A DNA stretch of 64,000 nucleotides from assembly GCF_001486505.1 (NCBI RefSeq), contig NZ_LN909066.1, forward strand, positions 1,468,452 through 1,532,451, in the 5' to 3' direction. How positions within the stretch are numbered: position 1 is the first letter of the stretch; each line of letters starts with the position of its first letter. This document shows, one piece after another, positions 1-9,062 of the stretch. This DNA comes from Paenibacillus rubinfantis. Lineage in GTDB: Bacteria; Bacillota; Bacilli; Paenibacillales; Paenibacillaceae. A program made the translations under genes and the position numbers. The notes below the pieces were generated by a model, which worked only from the letters and a program-made list of their open reading frames with translations, searched no databases and was not told the DNA's origin.

Positions 1-343
1 TTGCTTTGATCAGTGGTTGACCTGTTCCAAAAGCAAGGTTTTTCAAATTGAATTTTGTCAGTGAGTAGAAAACAAAATCCAAATTCTTTCCTTGCAAAAA
101 TACTGTATTATCGCTTATTTTCACGTTTCCAGAGTATCTATACAAATCCCCTGCATTTGCACCTACACGAGCAGTCAATACAAAATCTCCTGAATAATCA
201 TACTCATCGTCATAACTAATTACGGATGTAGATCCTAGGACTGCATACTTTTTTTCTTCCGTATTTTGAATATTTGAAGTGAACTTACTCTTTCCAGTTC
301 CAATAGTATGAACTATATCTTTCAACTTACGCTGTTCCCAAGC
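1..343 (-). pseudogene. hsdS target-recognition-domain remnant (partial, runs off left edge)
   Basis: The minus strand reads A-W-E-Q-R-K-L-K-D followed by about 100 residues of a typical type I specificity-subunit target-recognition domain, including a GTGQPLIKA segment near the window edge. There is no start codon: the frame upstream hits a TAA at 365-367 within a few codons, and the N-terminal FPGFTDAWEQ lead-in is lost before the tryptophan. A 16-bp block (329-344) is identical to the start of the second recognition domain of the intact hsdS (3136-3151). It follows hsdM and its terminator. It is either a silent specificity cassette or a decayed copy; whether it continues as a full domain beyond the window cannot be seen. 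Confidence 0.7.
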
Positions 344-348
344 GAAAC

Positions 349-379
349 AAAAAAGAGCCGAGAATTAAGTTCTCGACCC
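349..379 (-). terminator. Intrinsic terminator after hsdM
   Basis: On the minus strand a stem GTCGAGAA/TTCTCGGC with a short AT loop is followed by six T residues. It lies just past the hsdM stop and separates the operon from the hsdS remnant. Confidence 0.75.
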
Positions 380-393
380 TTCTATGTCAAATC

Positions 394-1992
394 TTACACA
401 TGAACCCCCAAAATTCTCAATTGTTCATTGATCTTAGCCTCAAGGTCAGCAATTTCTTGTTTGTCCTGCTCTAATTGCTTAATCACTTCATCCAGGTCAA
501 TGGCTTCTTCTTCCTGAGACGTATTCACATAGCGAGGGATATTTAAGTTAAACTCGTTTTCCTTGATTTCTTCGAGTGAAGCTACATGAGCATATTTATC
601 AACATCCACACGATTTCTGTACGTTTCAATAATTTTATTGATATTGTTTTCGGTAAGTTTGTTTTGATTCTTACCTTTTTCAAATTCGTTGCTTGCATCG
701 ATAAACAAAATATCCTTTGATTTACGATTTTTCTTGAATACCAGGATTGTTGTGGGAATACTTACGCCGTAAAACAAGTTAGCAGGCAACCCTATAACGG
801 TATCCAGGTAGTTTTTCTCAATGATGGTTTGGCGAATCACTCCTTCTGCTGCACCACGGAACAAAACACCATGCGGCAATACAATCGCCATAGTCCCCGT
901 ATCCTTCAAATGATACAAGCTGTGTAAAATGAATGCGTAATCCGCCTTGGTTTTAGGCGCAAGTTTCCCATATTCGCTAAATCGTGGATCTTTCAGTTTC
1001 GTTTCGTTGTTGTCCCAATGAGCGGAATAAGGAGGATTTGCTACTACGGCATCAAACGAACGCGGGTGATCAATCCCTTTTTCATCCGGGCCATCAGGCC
1101 AATCTCTTTCCAGCGTATCCGCATTAGAGAGTGTCATATTGTTAAAAGAAACGCCATGCATCATTAGGTTCATGCGAGCCAAGTTGTAGGTTGTCGTATT
1201 CTTTTCTTGACCAAAGAATTTAATTGCCCCTGGCTTATATCCACCAGGCAATTCTCCTTGAACAGTTAATAGTAATGAGCCAGATCCACAAGTCGGGTCA
1301 TACACCGAAAACGTATTATCCGATTCTTCTACGCCATCCGTTACGATCTTAGCCAAAATTTTAGAAACTTCGTGAGGGGTGTAGAACTCCCCCCCTTTCT
1401 TACCTGCACTTGCAGCAAACTGACCGATTAGATATTCATAGATCGCACCAAGGATATCTTGGCCATCTTCCCCTTTATACTCAATCCCATCCACAAGCTT
1501 TACAATCCGGTTAAGCGACTTCGCCCGTTCATTTGTCGATGAACCAAGACGAGAGTCTCCAAGATTGATATCGTTAAATACGCCGCGGAAATCCTTTACC
1601 GCTTCTTTGTTTAATTCAGCGTTCTTATTGAAGTTATCAAAAATGGTTTGATAATCGCTTGGAATCACCATGCTGTTATCAATTTTCTCAACTAAAGATT
1701 CCCAAGTATCAAGCGGAGCAATGGCATAACCTAGGCTTGAAGAAATATCTTCTAAGTAGTCATTCAGATCATCACCCTTCGCTTGCTCTAGATAGGCTTG
1801 ATTGATCGACTGGCCTTCAGCAACATCAAGAACATTACTTTCAACCAAATACTGTTCTTGATGCTCAGACAGATAACGATAGAACATAAAGGCTAAAATG
1901 TAGTTCTTGTACTCTGCAGCGTCCATGTTTCCACGAAGCTCGTTCGCCATCGCCCACAGTTTGGTTGTTATGGTTTGAAGATTATTACTCAT
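394..1992 (-). CDS. hsdM: Type I restriction-modification DNA methyltransferase subunit M
   Basis: N6-adenine methyltransferase subunit of a type I restriction-modification complex (M2S for methylation, R2M2S for cleavage). The 532-residue protein has the N-terminal HsdM helical domain, the SAM-binding motif DPTCGSG at about 232-238 and the catalytic NPPY at about 319-322, with a C-terminal coiled-coil tail (EEEAIDLDEVIKQLEQDK). The start was set at the ATG at 1992 because AGGGAGG lies 7 nt upstream; the longer frame adds 12 residues that contain this ribosome site. It is the last intact gene of the S'-R-S-fic-M operon, 32 nt after fic. Having hsdM distal to hsdS and hsdR is less usual than M-S-R order. 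Confidence 0.95.
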   Translation of the reverse strand: MSNNLQTITTKLWAMANELRGNMDAAEYKNYILAFMFYRYLSEHQEQYLVESNVLDVAEGQSINQAYLEQAKGDDLNDYLEDISSSLGYAIAPLDTWESLVEKIDNSMVIPSDYQTIFDNFNKNAELNKEAVKDFRGVFNDINLGDSRLGSSTNERAKSLNRIVKLVDGIEYKGEDGQDILGAIYEYLIGQFAASAGKKGGEFYTPHEVSKILAKIVTDGVEESDNTFSVYDPTCGSGSLLLTVQGELPGGYKPGAIKFFGQEKNTTTYNLARMNLMMHGVSFNNMTLSNADTLERDWPDGPDEKGIDHPRSFDAVVANPPYSAHWDNNETKLKDPRFSEYGKLAPKTKADYAFILHSLYHLKDTGTMAIVLPHGVLFRGAAEGVIRQTIIEKNYLDTVIGLPANLFYGVSIPTTILVFKKNRKSKDILFIDASNEFEKGKNQNKLTENNINKIIETYRNRVDVDKYAHVASLEEIKENEFNLNIPRYVNTSQEEEAIDLDEVIKQLEQDKQEIADLEAKINEQLRILGVHV

Positions 1993-2024
1993 GTTGTTTG
2001 TCCTCCCTGATATAGATCTCAAAT

Positions 2025-2642
2025 TCACTGCACATTGTTGAGATCTTCCGTCTTATAAACGTTGTAACCCTCATAATGATAACTTGCGTCAATACCCTTC
2101 ATATAAACTTCACGGTCATTGATCATCTCGGTTAATGCTGCTTTAAGAAGAACCTTGATTTCAACGTCCTTCACAGGACTTCTTTCCATGGCAAGCAGAT
2201 AATCATCTTTACCTACTTTGCTCCAATCGACAACCTGCTTCAATTCCTTTTTTAAAATGAGGTCAAGCCATATTCTCATGCTCCTGCCATTACCTTCTCT
2301 GAAGGGATGAGCCACATTCATCTCAACATATTTATCGATAATTTCATCAAAGGATGCTTGCGGCATCTTTGTGATTTTATCAAGTGCAGCTTCAAGGTAT
2401 ATAACGGGCGCGAAACGAAAACCACCCTTTGCAATATTTACATCGCGCACTTTTCCGGCAAAGTCATAAATTTCTCCGAACAGACCCTTGTGAATTTCGG
2501 ATAACGCCTTAAACGTTCCCACTTCAAATGTATCTAATAAACCCGATTCAAACATTTCAAGGGCCTTTTTCTTGGTGACTTTCTCCTCAACACGAGCCAG
2601 CTCTAAAGAATCGGTTATCCCTAACTTGTTTTCTAAAACCAT
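2025..2642 (-). CDS. Fic-domain protein (putative AMP-transferase) inside the RM operon
   Basis: 205 residues with the full Fic active-site motif HPFREGNGR at 112-120 (catalytic His112) and a beta-flap-like segment (NIAKGGFRFAP) in front. In the family this core transfers AMP, or less often another phosphate-containing group, to a hydroxyl of a target protein. The overall form matches short class I Fic proteins such as E. coli Fic, normally held off by a small antitoxin supplying [ST]xxxE[GN]. None is encoded nearby: only 13 nt separate it from hsdS and 32 nt from hsdM. The start at 2642 follows AGGAGG; a longer frame from 2663 would add seven residues and create SMVLEN, which fits the inhibitory motif, but that ATG precedes the ribosome site. 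Target unknown; it could act on the restriction subunits or as a separate toxin. Confidence 0.85.
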   Translation of the reverse strand: MVLENKLGITDSLELARVEEKVTKKKALEMFESGLLDTFEVGTFKALSEIHKGLFGEIYDFAGKVRDVNIAKGGFRFAPVIYLEAALDKITKMPQASFDEIIDKYVEMNVAHPFREGNGRSMRIWLDLILKKELKQVVDWSKVGKDDYLLAMERSPVKDVEIKVLLKAALTEMINDREVYMKGIDASYHYEGYNVYKTEDLNNVQ

Positions 2643-2655
2643 ACTTAGCCTCCTG

Positions 2656-3855
2656 TCAAACAAACATTTGTTGTAACAGTGCTTTCTTCTGTTCTTGCAA
2701 GTGTTTCAACTTACGCTGATGAAGGGTGATGAGGTGGTCGAACTGGGCGAAAAATTCCCCGATTGCTTTTTGCTCTTTATAATCCGGCACAATCACTTGA
2801 ACACTATTTATAGCGACTTTTGATAAACTCGGCACACCAGTAGACTCATCTTTTTGCTTCCAGTTTACTTTTTGGAAAATGTTGAAAATGAAGTCCAAGT
2901 CATTTTTATTTTTCGGAACGGCATAAAATAACGTATCTACCGTCCAAAACGGTGCGTTTAAGATATATGGCTTGTCTATGGTTCCTTTTCTCCCAATACC
3001 AATTGCATCTTCGTTATACGATAATGCTTCACTTACACTCAGCATATATCCACCTGTTCCATAAACAGGAATATCACCATCAGCAAGGTGCTTATAATCT
3101 CGACCGCTTCTTACATCAACAAGTTGCGATAATTCACGCTGTTCCCAAGCGTCAGTGAATCCAGGGAAGCGGACTTCAGGAAAATCCTCCCCCGCTTTCG
3201 GAAACATTTTTTGTAGTAACCCCGCCTTCAAGTTTTTCACGTTATTTAACTTACGCTGATGAAGGGTGATGAGGCTGTCGAGGTCGGCAAATGCATTTCC
3301 AATTTTCGATTGTTCATGGGCCGAAGTCGGATAGCAAATTGTTGTTTTGGCAAGATTCGACCAGCTTATCGAGAGAACTTTGATTCCCTGCATGAGCGGT
3401 AATAATTGTTGATGATATGATGGTGAGTTCATATAGTATCCAAGATAATTGGGCTGCATTTTCACCTTCGGCCTGCAAGCTATAGTATGTAATCCTGATA
3501 CCACAGGAATGCCAGTAATTCCTGCTATTTCAGTAGCTTTGCCAACAGTTTCATCCTCAGCGGCATCAGCAATCAGCACATCGCCATTATGAAGAAGTTG
3601 GCTCTGATGATTGGAAACCTCGGCTCCTGTTATGAACGGAATTTCATCTTTGCCGCAATCCGTAACTGCTCCGTATTTGACGAGAATATCGCCGTAATGG
3701 ATACTTTTTATTTTTCCACCGTCATAGTTCAAATCGGCCCTTGAAAGAGTGTTGTTCGGTATCCGGTCGAACATCGATTCAAACTTACGCTTTTCCCAAC
3801 CATCCGTAAACCCCGGAAACCTTAATTTCGGTACATTTTCTTTATTTTCGTTCAT
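2656..3855 (-). CDS. hsdS: Type I restriction specificity subunit S (two recognition domains)
   Basis: 399-residue DNA-recognition subunit. Layout: lead-in KLRFPGFTDGWEKRKF, first target-recognition domain, conserved helix with ADLDSLITLHQRKL at about 190-205, second lead-in VRFPGFTDAWEQREL at about 228-242, second recognition domain, and a final helix QFDHLITLHQRKL ending KALLQQMFV. The internal repetition is what gives a bipartite recognition sequence. Start ATG follows GGAGAG. The two helix segments share an identical 27-bp DNA stretch (2708-2734 and 3248-3274), a natural site for domain exchange. It follows hsdR by 76 nt. Confidence 0.95.
   Translation of the reverse strand: MNENKENVPKLRFPGFTDGWEKRKFESMFDRIPNNTLSRADLNYDGGKIKSIHYGDILVKYGAVTDCGKDEIPFITGAEVSNHQSQLLHNGDVLIADAAEDETVGKATEIAGITGIPVVSGLHTIACRPKVKMQPNYLGYYMNSPSYHQQLLPLMQGIKVLSISWSNLAKTTICYPTSAHEQSKIGNAFADLDSLITLHQRKLNNVKNLKAGLLQKMFPKAGEDFPEVRFPGFTDAWEQRELSQLVDVRSGRDYKHLADGDIPVYGTGGYMLSVSEALSYNEDAIGIGRKGTIDKPYILNAPFWTVDTLFYAVPKNKNDLDFIFNIFQKVNWKQKDESTGVPSLSKVAINSVQVIVPDYKEQKAIGEFFAQFDHLITLHQRKLKHLQEQKKALLQQMFV
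2708..3274 (-). repeat. 27-bp direct repeat within hsdS (copies 2708-2734 and 3248-3274)
   Basis: Both copies are identical and encode the conserved HQRKL-containing helix at the end of each recognition half. Such repeats allow recombination between half-domains in type I specificity genes. Confidence 0.85.
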
Positions 3856-3931
3856 TTCTGCTCTCCTTGTATGTCCCTATTTCTACTACAATGTTATTAT
3901 TGCATTCTTGGCTCAAGCATTATGAAACGTT

Positions 3932-6900
3932 CTAACTTTCCACCAATTTATCTGCTAATTCATAAATCGCGTCACGTAAACCATTTCGATATTTCATTTT
4001 AGGTAAGGACTGCACTAGTTCATCATGAGCAAGTGTCATATAATTCGTGCTTGCTTGTGCAATAATGTCACGGATTTGGCCGGTATCATCCAAATCTTGC
4101 AAACCGTATCGATGGCGGCTGAACAACTCACGCATCCCCGCACTGGAAATAATCTCGGTGATCCCCCACTTCACACGGAAATCAAGGAACATTCGATCCA
4201 AGCTAATATTGTTCGCCTGCTGGATGATCTGTTCACTATCATCCAGCTTCGCAGGATATTTAAAATCCGAACCCGCAGGAGGGAAGTGACCTTTGATAAT
4301 CGCGTCAGCCGCATTGATAATCTTCGTTGCATAGTTGCGATCATCCAATCCATTGGCAAATTGGGTAATTTTCTCCTGCGTCGCTTTGGCTTCTTCTTTC
4401 TTACCTTCGTGAACTTGATTCAATAATTGTTCTACAAGTTCAGTAAGATAATCATAGTCTACTTTTACATCTTTGACATGGGTCATCCGCAGTTCGATTT
4501 GATAAAGAGGGATTTTCTTCTCTTTAGCAATATGCGACTTGAGCTCATTCGTTAAGACGGTGGTCAACATCACTTCTTGTTCAGAAGTCATCCCTAATCT
4601 CTCAATTAACGCATCAGGATTATCATAGTTAAATCCAACCTTCTCACCATCAACTTCTTCAGGATCATATTGCTTTAATTTGGCCATACCCCTGTTGTAC
4701 TCACGAAGCAAATCGAGCATTTCGTCCTTCTTCTTCTCAGATGGAGGCAACTGTTGAAATTCCGACGTCAAGCTGCTCAATTTGTTAACTACTTCCTTCA
4801 CTTCGTTAAACACATCTTCAAATGGTTTCGCTATGATTCCGTCTTTCTCATTAGACTCGCGTTGTTCATCTTCAGATAAAATCGCTGAGTCTTTATTCGC
4901 ATAAATGGCAAGCGCTTTATTCATCAGCTTTTCATTTTGCGCAGGCCAACGATAATTTACCACACGCCCCCAAGGTTTCTCTTGCATATCTGCGATTCGG
5001 TTCGTTCTCGAATAGGCCTGGATTAGTCCGGCACCTTTCAAGGTTCTATCTACATAAAGCGTGTTCAGTTCGGGTGCATCAAATCCCGTTAATAATTGGT
5101 CTACCACGATCACCAAGTCAAGGAACTTACCATCTGCAGCAGATTTGTTTAAACGTGATGTTACTTCCTGCGTGTAGCCGGAAACATCATCCATGCCAAA
5201 CGATGTGCCAAATTCAGCATTATATGCCTGAATGGCATCGTACAAACCTCGATTTGTGGCGAGCATACTATCATTATTTGATGTATTTTGGCTGAACGTT
5301 ACAGCAACTTTTAAAGTCTGTCCGCCGTTCTTCTTGTTCTCTTCATTGACACGTTGAAACTCATAAAAGTACATCATCGCCATAGGTGTGCTTGCCTTTC
5401 CGCCGCCCACGTGAGTTGTTAATAAAGCATTGTACTTGCCTCCATTAGAGCGATTGCGCCAATGTTTAAAAATATCTTCCACGACTAGTTTGACATGATC
5501 CAGATTCTCATCATAAAAACTAGGCTCCACCGCATCATCCATATCTTCCTGAGAGAGATTGTTGATCTTCTGTTGAATTTGTTCTTCCGTCCATTTCGGA
5601 TAACGTTCACGGTAAAACGCGGGAAGATATTTTTCTTTCATTTGTTTTTCATCGATGGTCGTCTCAAAATCAACTTTAAAGCCTAAAACATTACGATCAG
5701 CAATAGCTTCACGAATGGTATACGCGTGTAGGAGGGGACCAAAAATATCTTCTGTTCGAAGCCCCGTAGTGGTTTCGTCAAACATCGGTGTTCCGGTATA
5801 TCCAACCCAGGCCGATTTCTTAAAGGCTTTCTGGATATTCTTAAAGGAGTCCCCTCCGGTTGAACGATGGGCTTCATCTACAATAAATACGATATTTTTG
5901 TCTGGAGCTTTAAAAGATTTCCGTTTCACCAACGTATCCAGTTTTTGAACGGAAGTCACAATGATGCTGTTATCTTTACTTTTCAGCTTACGGCTCAAAT
6001 CCGTTGTGTTATCTGTATTTTGAACACTGCCAAATGTATCTTCTGTAGCATCCGGATCATAGGCTCTATAATTTTCATTGGTTTGCTTGGTTAAGGCAAT
6101 TCGGTCCACCACAAAGACAACCTTATCTACTTTAGGCATACGACTTGCGAGCCAAGCTGTCTTGAAACTGGTAATCGTTTTACCTGATCCCGTCGTATGC
6201 CAGATATACCCAATTTTGTTCATTCCCAATTCAAAATCAGCGCGTTTCAAGCCCTCGATCACATTTTGTGTTGCATACACTTGATACGGGCGCATCACTT
6301 TTAACGTCTGTTTATTCTTGGTTCCATCCAGAATCATGTAGTTGGTGGCCATTTGGTGCGCCATGGGAATAGAAAGCATGGAATCCGCAAATTCCTTCCA
6401 GTTACGCACGATTGTATTGTCACTCTTGCGCTGCCAATTAAAAGCGAAATCCAGATTAAACTTATCCGCTGTCGTGTTTGCCATATACTTCACGTTGTTT
6501 GGTGTAATGGCCACCAGTATTTGCAACGTCGAGAAAATATCGCGGTATTGATTTTCGTCAGCATATTGCCGCATTTGCTTGAGGGCCTCATCGACATTGC
6601 GGGTATCACGTTTTTCTTCAATTTGAATAATCGGCAGCCCGTTTATCAGAAGAGTTGTGTCAAAATATCTAGTTTGTTTCCCTGTGATCACGGCTGGACG
6701 TTCAATTTGATTGACCACTTGATACACAGTATCCCCAGCCCCGATTTGTTTTTGATCAAAAACAGTAAGAAACACATGACGTCCATCGTCTAAGTCAATC
6801 TCAATTTGTGACACGCCATTTAAACCATACAAGAACTGCCCCGCTTCGTAAGGCGTTTTTAGATCAGAGATGATCTTCTTAACCTGGTTGAATTCCACAA

Positions 6901-7141
6901 CACTTAAAGGACGCTCAAGTGTGTTTTGGTTGTGTTGTTCCAGAATCGCTTTAAAATTATCCCAGAGTTGTTCTGTTTTTTTTATATGTGGTTCATACTT
7001 CCACAGCTTGGTTTTCACGACATAATCAACGTTTGATTCCTTAGCAACAACATCGCCTATTCCTTCAAAATGCTCTTGTTTTGTAATGGCACCACTCGTA
7101 AGGTATTGAATTAATTCCTTTTCAAATTGATTCTCTGTCAT
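3932..7141 (-). CDS. hsdR: Type I restriction enzyme motor/nuclease subunit R
   Basis: 1,069-residue ATP-driven translocase and endonuclease subunit. The N-terminal nuclease shows Asp161 and the QIEEK motif near 174-177 (PD-ExK type). Superfamily 2 helicase motifs follow: Walker A TTGSGKT at about 316, DEAH in FIVDEAHRS, then TGTP, and later QAYSRTNR (motif VI). The C-terminal helical region binds the M/S core. Length is normal for the family and no break is seen. ATG overlaps the stop of the upstream half-S gene by 4 nt (ATGA), implying translational coupling; GGGAGG lies 10 nt upstream. Confidence 0.96.
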   Translation of the reverse strand: MTENQFEKELIQYLTSGAITKQEHFEGIGDVVAKESNVDYVVKTKLWKYEPHIKKTEQLWDNFKAILEQHNQNTLERPLSVVEFNQVKKIISDLKTPYEAGQFLYGLNGVSQIEIDLDDGRHVFLTVFDQKQIGAGDTVYQVVNQIERPAVITGKQTRYFDTTLLINGLPIIQIEEKRDTRNVDEALKQMRQYADENQYRDIFSTLQILVAITPNNVKYMANTTADKFNLDFAFNWQRKSDNTIVRNWKEFADSMLSIPMAHQMATNYMILDGTKNKQTLKVMRPYQVYATQNVIEGLKRADFELGMNKIGYIWHTTGSGKTITSFKTAWLASRMPKVDKVVFVVDRIALTKQTNENYRAYDPDATEDTFGSVQNTDNTTDLSRKLKSKDNSIIVTSVQKLDTLVKRKSFKAPDKNIVFIVDEAHRSTGGDSFKNIQKAFKKSAWVGYTGTPMFDETTTGLRTEDIFGPLLHAYTIREAIADRNVLGFKVDFETTIDEKQMKEKYLPAFYRERYPKWTEEQIQQKINNLSQEDMDDAVEPSFYDENLDHVKLVVEDIFKHWRNRSNGGKYNALLTTHVGGGKASTPMAMMYFYEFQRVNEENKKNGGQTLKVAVTFSQNTSNNDSMLATNRGLYDAIQAYNAEFGTSFGMDDVSGYTQEVTSRLNKSAADGKFLDLVIVVDQLLTGFDAPELNTLYVDRTLKGAGLIQAYSRTNRIADMQEKPWGRVVNYRWPAQNEKLMNKALAIYANKDSAILSEDEQRESNEKDGIIAKPFEDVFNEVKEVVNKLSSLTSEFQQLPPSEKKKDEMLDLLREYNRGMAKLKQYDPEEVDGEKVGFNYDNPDALIERLGMTSEQEVMLTTVLTNELKSHIAKEKKIPLYQIELRMTHVKDVKVDYDYLTELVEQLLNQVHEGKKEEAKATQEKITQFANGLDDRNYATKIINAADAIIKGHFPPAGSDFKYPAKLDDSEQIIQQANNISLDRMFLDFRVKWGITEIISSAGMRELFSRHRYGLQDLDDTGQIRDIIAQASTNYMTLAHDELVQSLPKMKYRNGLRDAIYELADKLVES

Positions 7142-7713
7142 GAATAACTCGCCTCCCTTAGCTTTTGCAGCATTATCGCGGTCTCTGAATTTGCCACTCC
7201 TTTTCTTAATCTAGCGAGCCGTAATTGATTGAAATAAAGTTCTCCAATCAACCGTTGTTTGTCTATGGTTGGCAAATTCGGCAACTCTAGTTCTTTTACT
7301 TGCTTCAGCGTGTATTTTAAAACTTGAGTACCCTGCAGTCCCATCTGAAACTGTTTCTTAATGGACTGATCTTCATTAAGCAAGAAAACAAGATATTTGG
7401 GATCTACCTTATTACCTGCCACTAGCTTGACGTAATTTTGTGTGTATAAATACCCCTGATGCTTCACACCAACGATCGTAGATTTTCCCGATATTAAACT
7501 GAAAACAACATCACCTTGGCATAGCGTATTGACCTTATCAAAAGTTCGCACTTGTTTGCCGTCACTCTCATTGGTATCCATGCCAACCAAATCCGCTTCA
7601 AGATCGGGTTGGCCATAAAATGTGTAAAGCGGCGCTGCATCCTCAGATGATTCTTTAATCCTGAATTGTGGTGAACCACTCACAAACTTAACCATATCCC
7701 CTAATCTTCGCAT
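7138..7713 (-). CDS. Half-length HsdS-like protein, single recognition domain
   Basis: 191 residues resembling one half of a specificity subunit: it opens MRRLGDMVKFVSGSPQFRI, as many recognition domains do, and ends with one conserved-region helix containing RLIGELYFNQLRLARLR. It is the first gene of the operon and its stop overlaps the hsdR start by 4 nt. Its sequence differs from both halves of the full hsdS downstream, so it is not a recent duplicate. It may dimerise into an alternative specificity subunit, modulate R, or be a truncated relic kept for coupling. Not disrupted; start at the ATG after AGAAAGG. Confidence 0.8.
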   Translation of the reverse strand: MRRLGDMVKFVSGSPQFRIKESSEDAAPLYTFYGQPDLEADLVGMDTNESDGKQVRTFDKVNTLCQGDVVFSLISGKSTIVGVKHQGYLYTQNYVKLVAGNKVDPKYLVFLLNEDQSIKKQFQMGLQGTQVLKYTLKQVKELELPNLPTIDKQRLIGELYFNQLRLARLRKGVANSETAIMLQKLREASYS

Positions 7714-7757
7714 AAAAATTTGTGCCTTTCTAAAATTAATAAATCCTTAATGTTTCC

Positions 7758-7786
7758 ATTTTATCCTATTCATATGGAGACATCAA
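7758..7786 (-). promoter_or_regulatory. Probable sigma-A promoter of the restriction operon
   Basis: Minus strand shows TTGATG (7781-7786), a 17-nt spacer and TAAAAT (7758-7763), about 45 nt before the half-S start. The rest of the 7714-8052 gap is AT-rich with no other gene seen. Confidence 0.5.
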
Positions 7787-8052
7787 CGTTTTTTTAATTT
7801 TTTAAAACTACATTTTTTTGAGAAGCTCATTTCTCCTTGGAATGCATGTCATCATGTCCTCATGCCTCATCGATATATTCAACAGTTAATGAAGCCACTA
7901 TGAAAATAAACGAATTTACTGTTTACCGCCAAGAGCCACCTGCCTGTTAGTCGCATTAATAGTATAAACATGCTGTGGTTACCTCCCTTCTGCGACGGTA
8001 TGATAAACATGATTTACGACAGAGAAGAGCTGTTATAAGGGAGGTTGGCTTC

Positions 8053-8856
8053 TTGAACAAATATGATTATAAAAACAAAGTAGCAATCGTCACCGGGGCA
8101 TCGTCCGGAATTGGGGAAGTTTATGCTAGAAAGCTGGCGGCAAAAGGGTCTCATGTCGTGTTGGTCGCCCGCTCCAAAAATAAACTGGATGCCCTGGCCA
8201 AGGAAATCCACCGACAGTACGGCATCCAGGCTTACGCGCTCGCTTGCGATTTGTCCCAAGCGGATGCCCCACGTCAACTGGAAGAACAAATTGCCGAGCT
8301 GGGGTTATCGGTTGACGTCCTGATTAACAACGCCGGTTTTGCCACTTACGGCCGTTTCGAGGAAGCCGACCCCCAGCGTGAGCAGGAAGAAATTATGCTG
8401 AATACGGCTGCGTTAGTAGATCTTACGCATCGTTTTCTGCCCGAGATGTTAAAGCGTGGGGATGGAGTTATCGTTAACGTCGCCTCGATGGCTGCGTTTA
8501 TGCCTACCCCTTATTCGGCCGTTTATGGGGCGACCAAAGCCTTCGTATTATCTTTCACCGAAGCGCTTTGGGCAGAAACGTATAAGCGCGGCGTGCGTGT
8601 ACTGGCCCTGTGTCCGGGGGCAACGGATACGGGATTCTTCGACGTCCTCGGAAGCAAGCAGATGTCCGGTGGCCGAAAGCTCTCGACTCCGGAAAAGGTG
8701 GTCCAAGCGGGTTTTCAAGGAATCGATAACGGACGTAACTATACGATCGAAGGACGCACCAATTACATTTCGGCGCAGTTGCTTCGAGTATTCAGCAGAC
8801 GCAGGGTAGCGTTGATGATGGAACGGATGTCCAACCCGAATCGACATGGGGCGTAA
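8053..8856 (+). CDS. Short-chain dehydrogenase/reductase, classical type
   Basis: 267-residue NAD(P)-dependent oxidoreductase. Visible motifs are the cofactor loop TGASSGIG near residue 15, NNAG near 92, and the catalytic Ser with YGATK. The C-terminal segment ending NRHGA resembles DltE/YqjQ-type SDRs, whose substrates are often unknown. The start is placed at TTG 8053 after AGGGAGG; a longer frame from 7975 adds 26 residues without SDR similarity. Transcribed alone, away from the restriction island, and followed by a terminator. Substrate not predictable. Confidence 0.88.
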   Translation: MNKYDYKNKVAIVTGASSGIGEVYARKLAAKGSHVVLVARSKNKLDALAKEIHRQYGIQAYALACDLSQADAPRQLEEQIAELGLSVDVLINNAGFATYGRFEEADPQREQEEIMLNTAALVDLTHRFLPEMLKRGDGVIVNVASMAAFMPTPYSAVYGATKAFVLSFTEALWAETYKRGVRVLALCPGATDTGFFDVLGSKQMSGGRKLSTPEKVVQAGFQGIDNGRNYTIEGRTNYISAQLLRVFSRRRVALMMERMSNPNRHGA

Positions 8857-8883
8857 GATGGGATGAACGTAAAGGCATGAAAA

Positions 8884-8930
8884 AACAAGATCCCCCTTGC
8901 ATTAGGCATGGCGGATCTTGTTTATTTTTT
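8884..8930. terminator. Bidirectional terminator
   Basis: AACAAGATCC and GGATCTTGTT arms flank an 18-nt loop, with A-run and T-run on the two sides. It serves the SDR gene and possibly the converging hydrolase gene. Confidence 0.8.
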
Positions 8931-9062
8931 ACTCCAACTTGCTCATAATTACCCGTCTCAATTCGTCTCTAACATGAGCGATTCTTATCTCTTCTGCAGT
9001 GTCCTTCTTTTTTCTTATCGTCGCCGGCAAAATCATATCATATCTCTTATTCGGCTTCTGTT

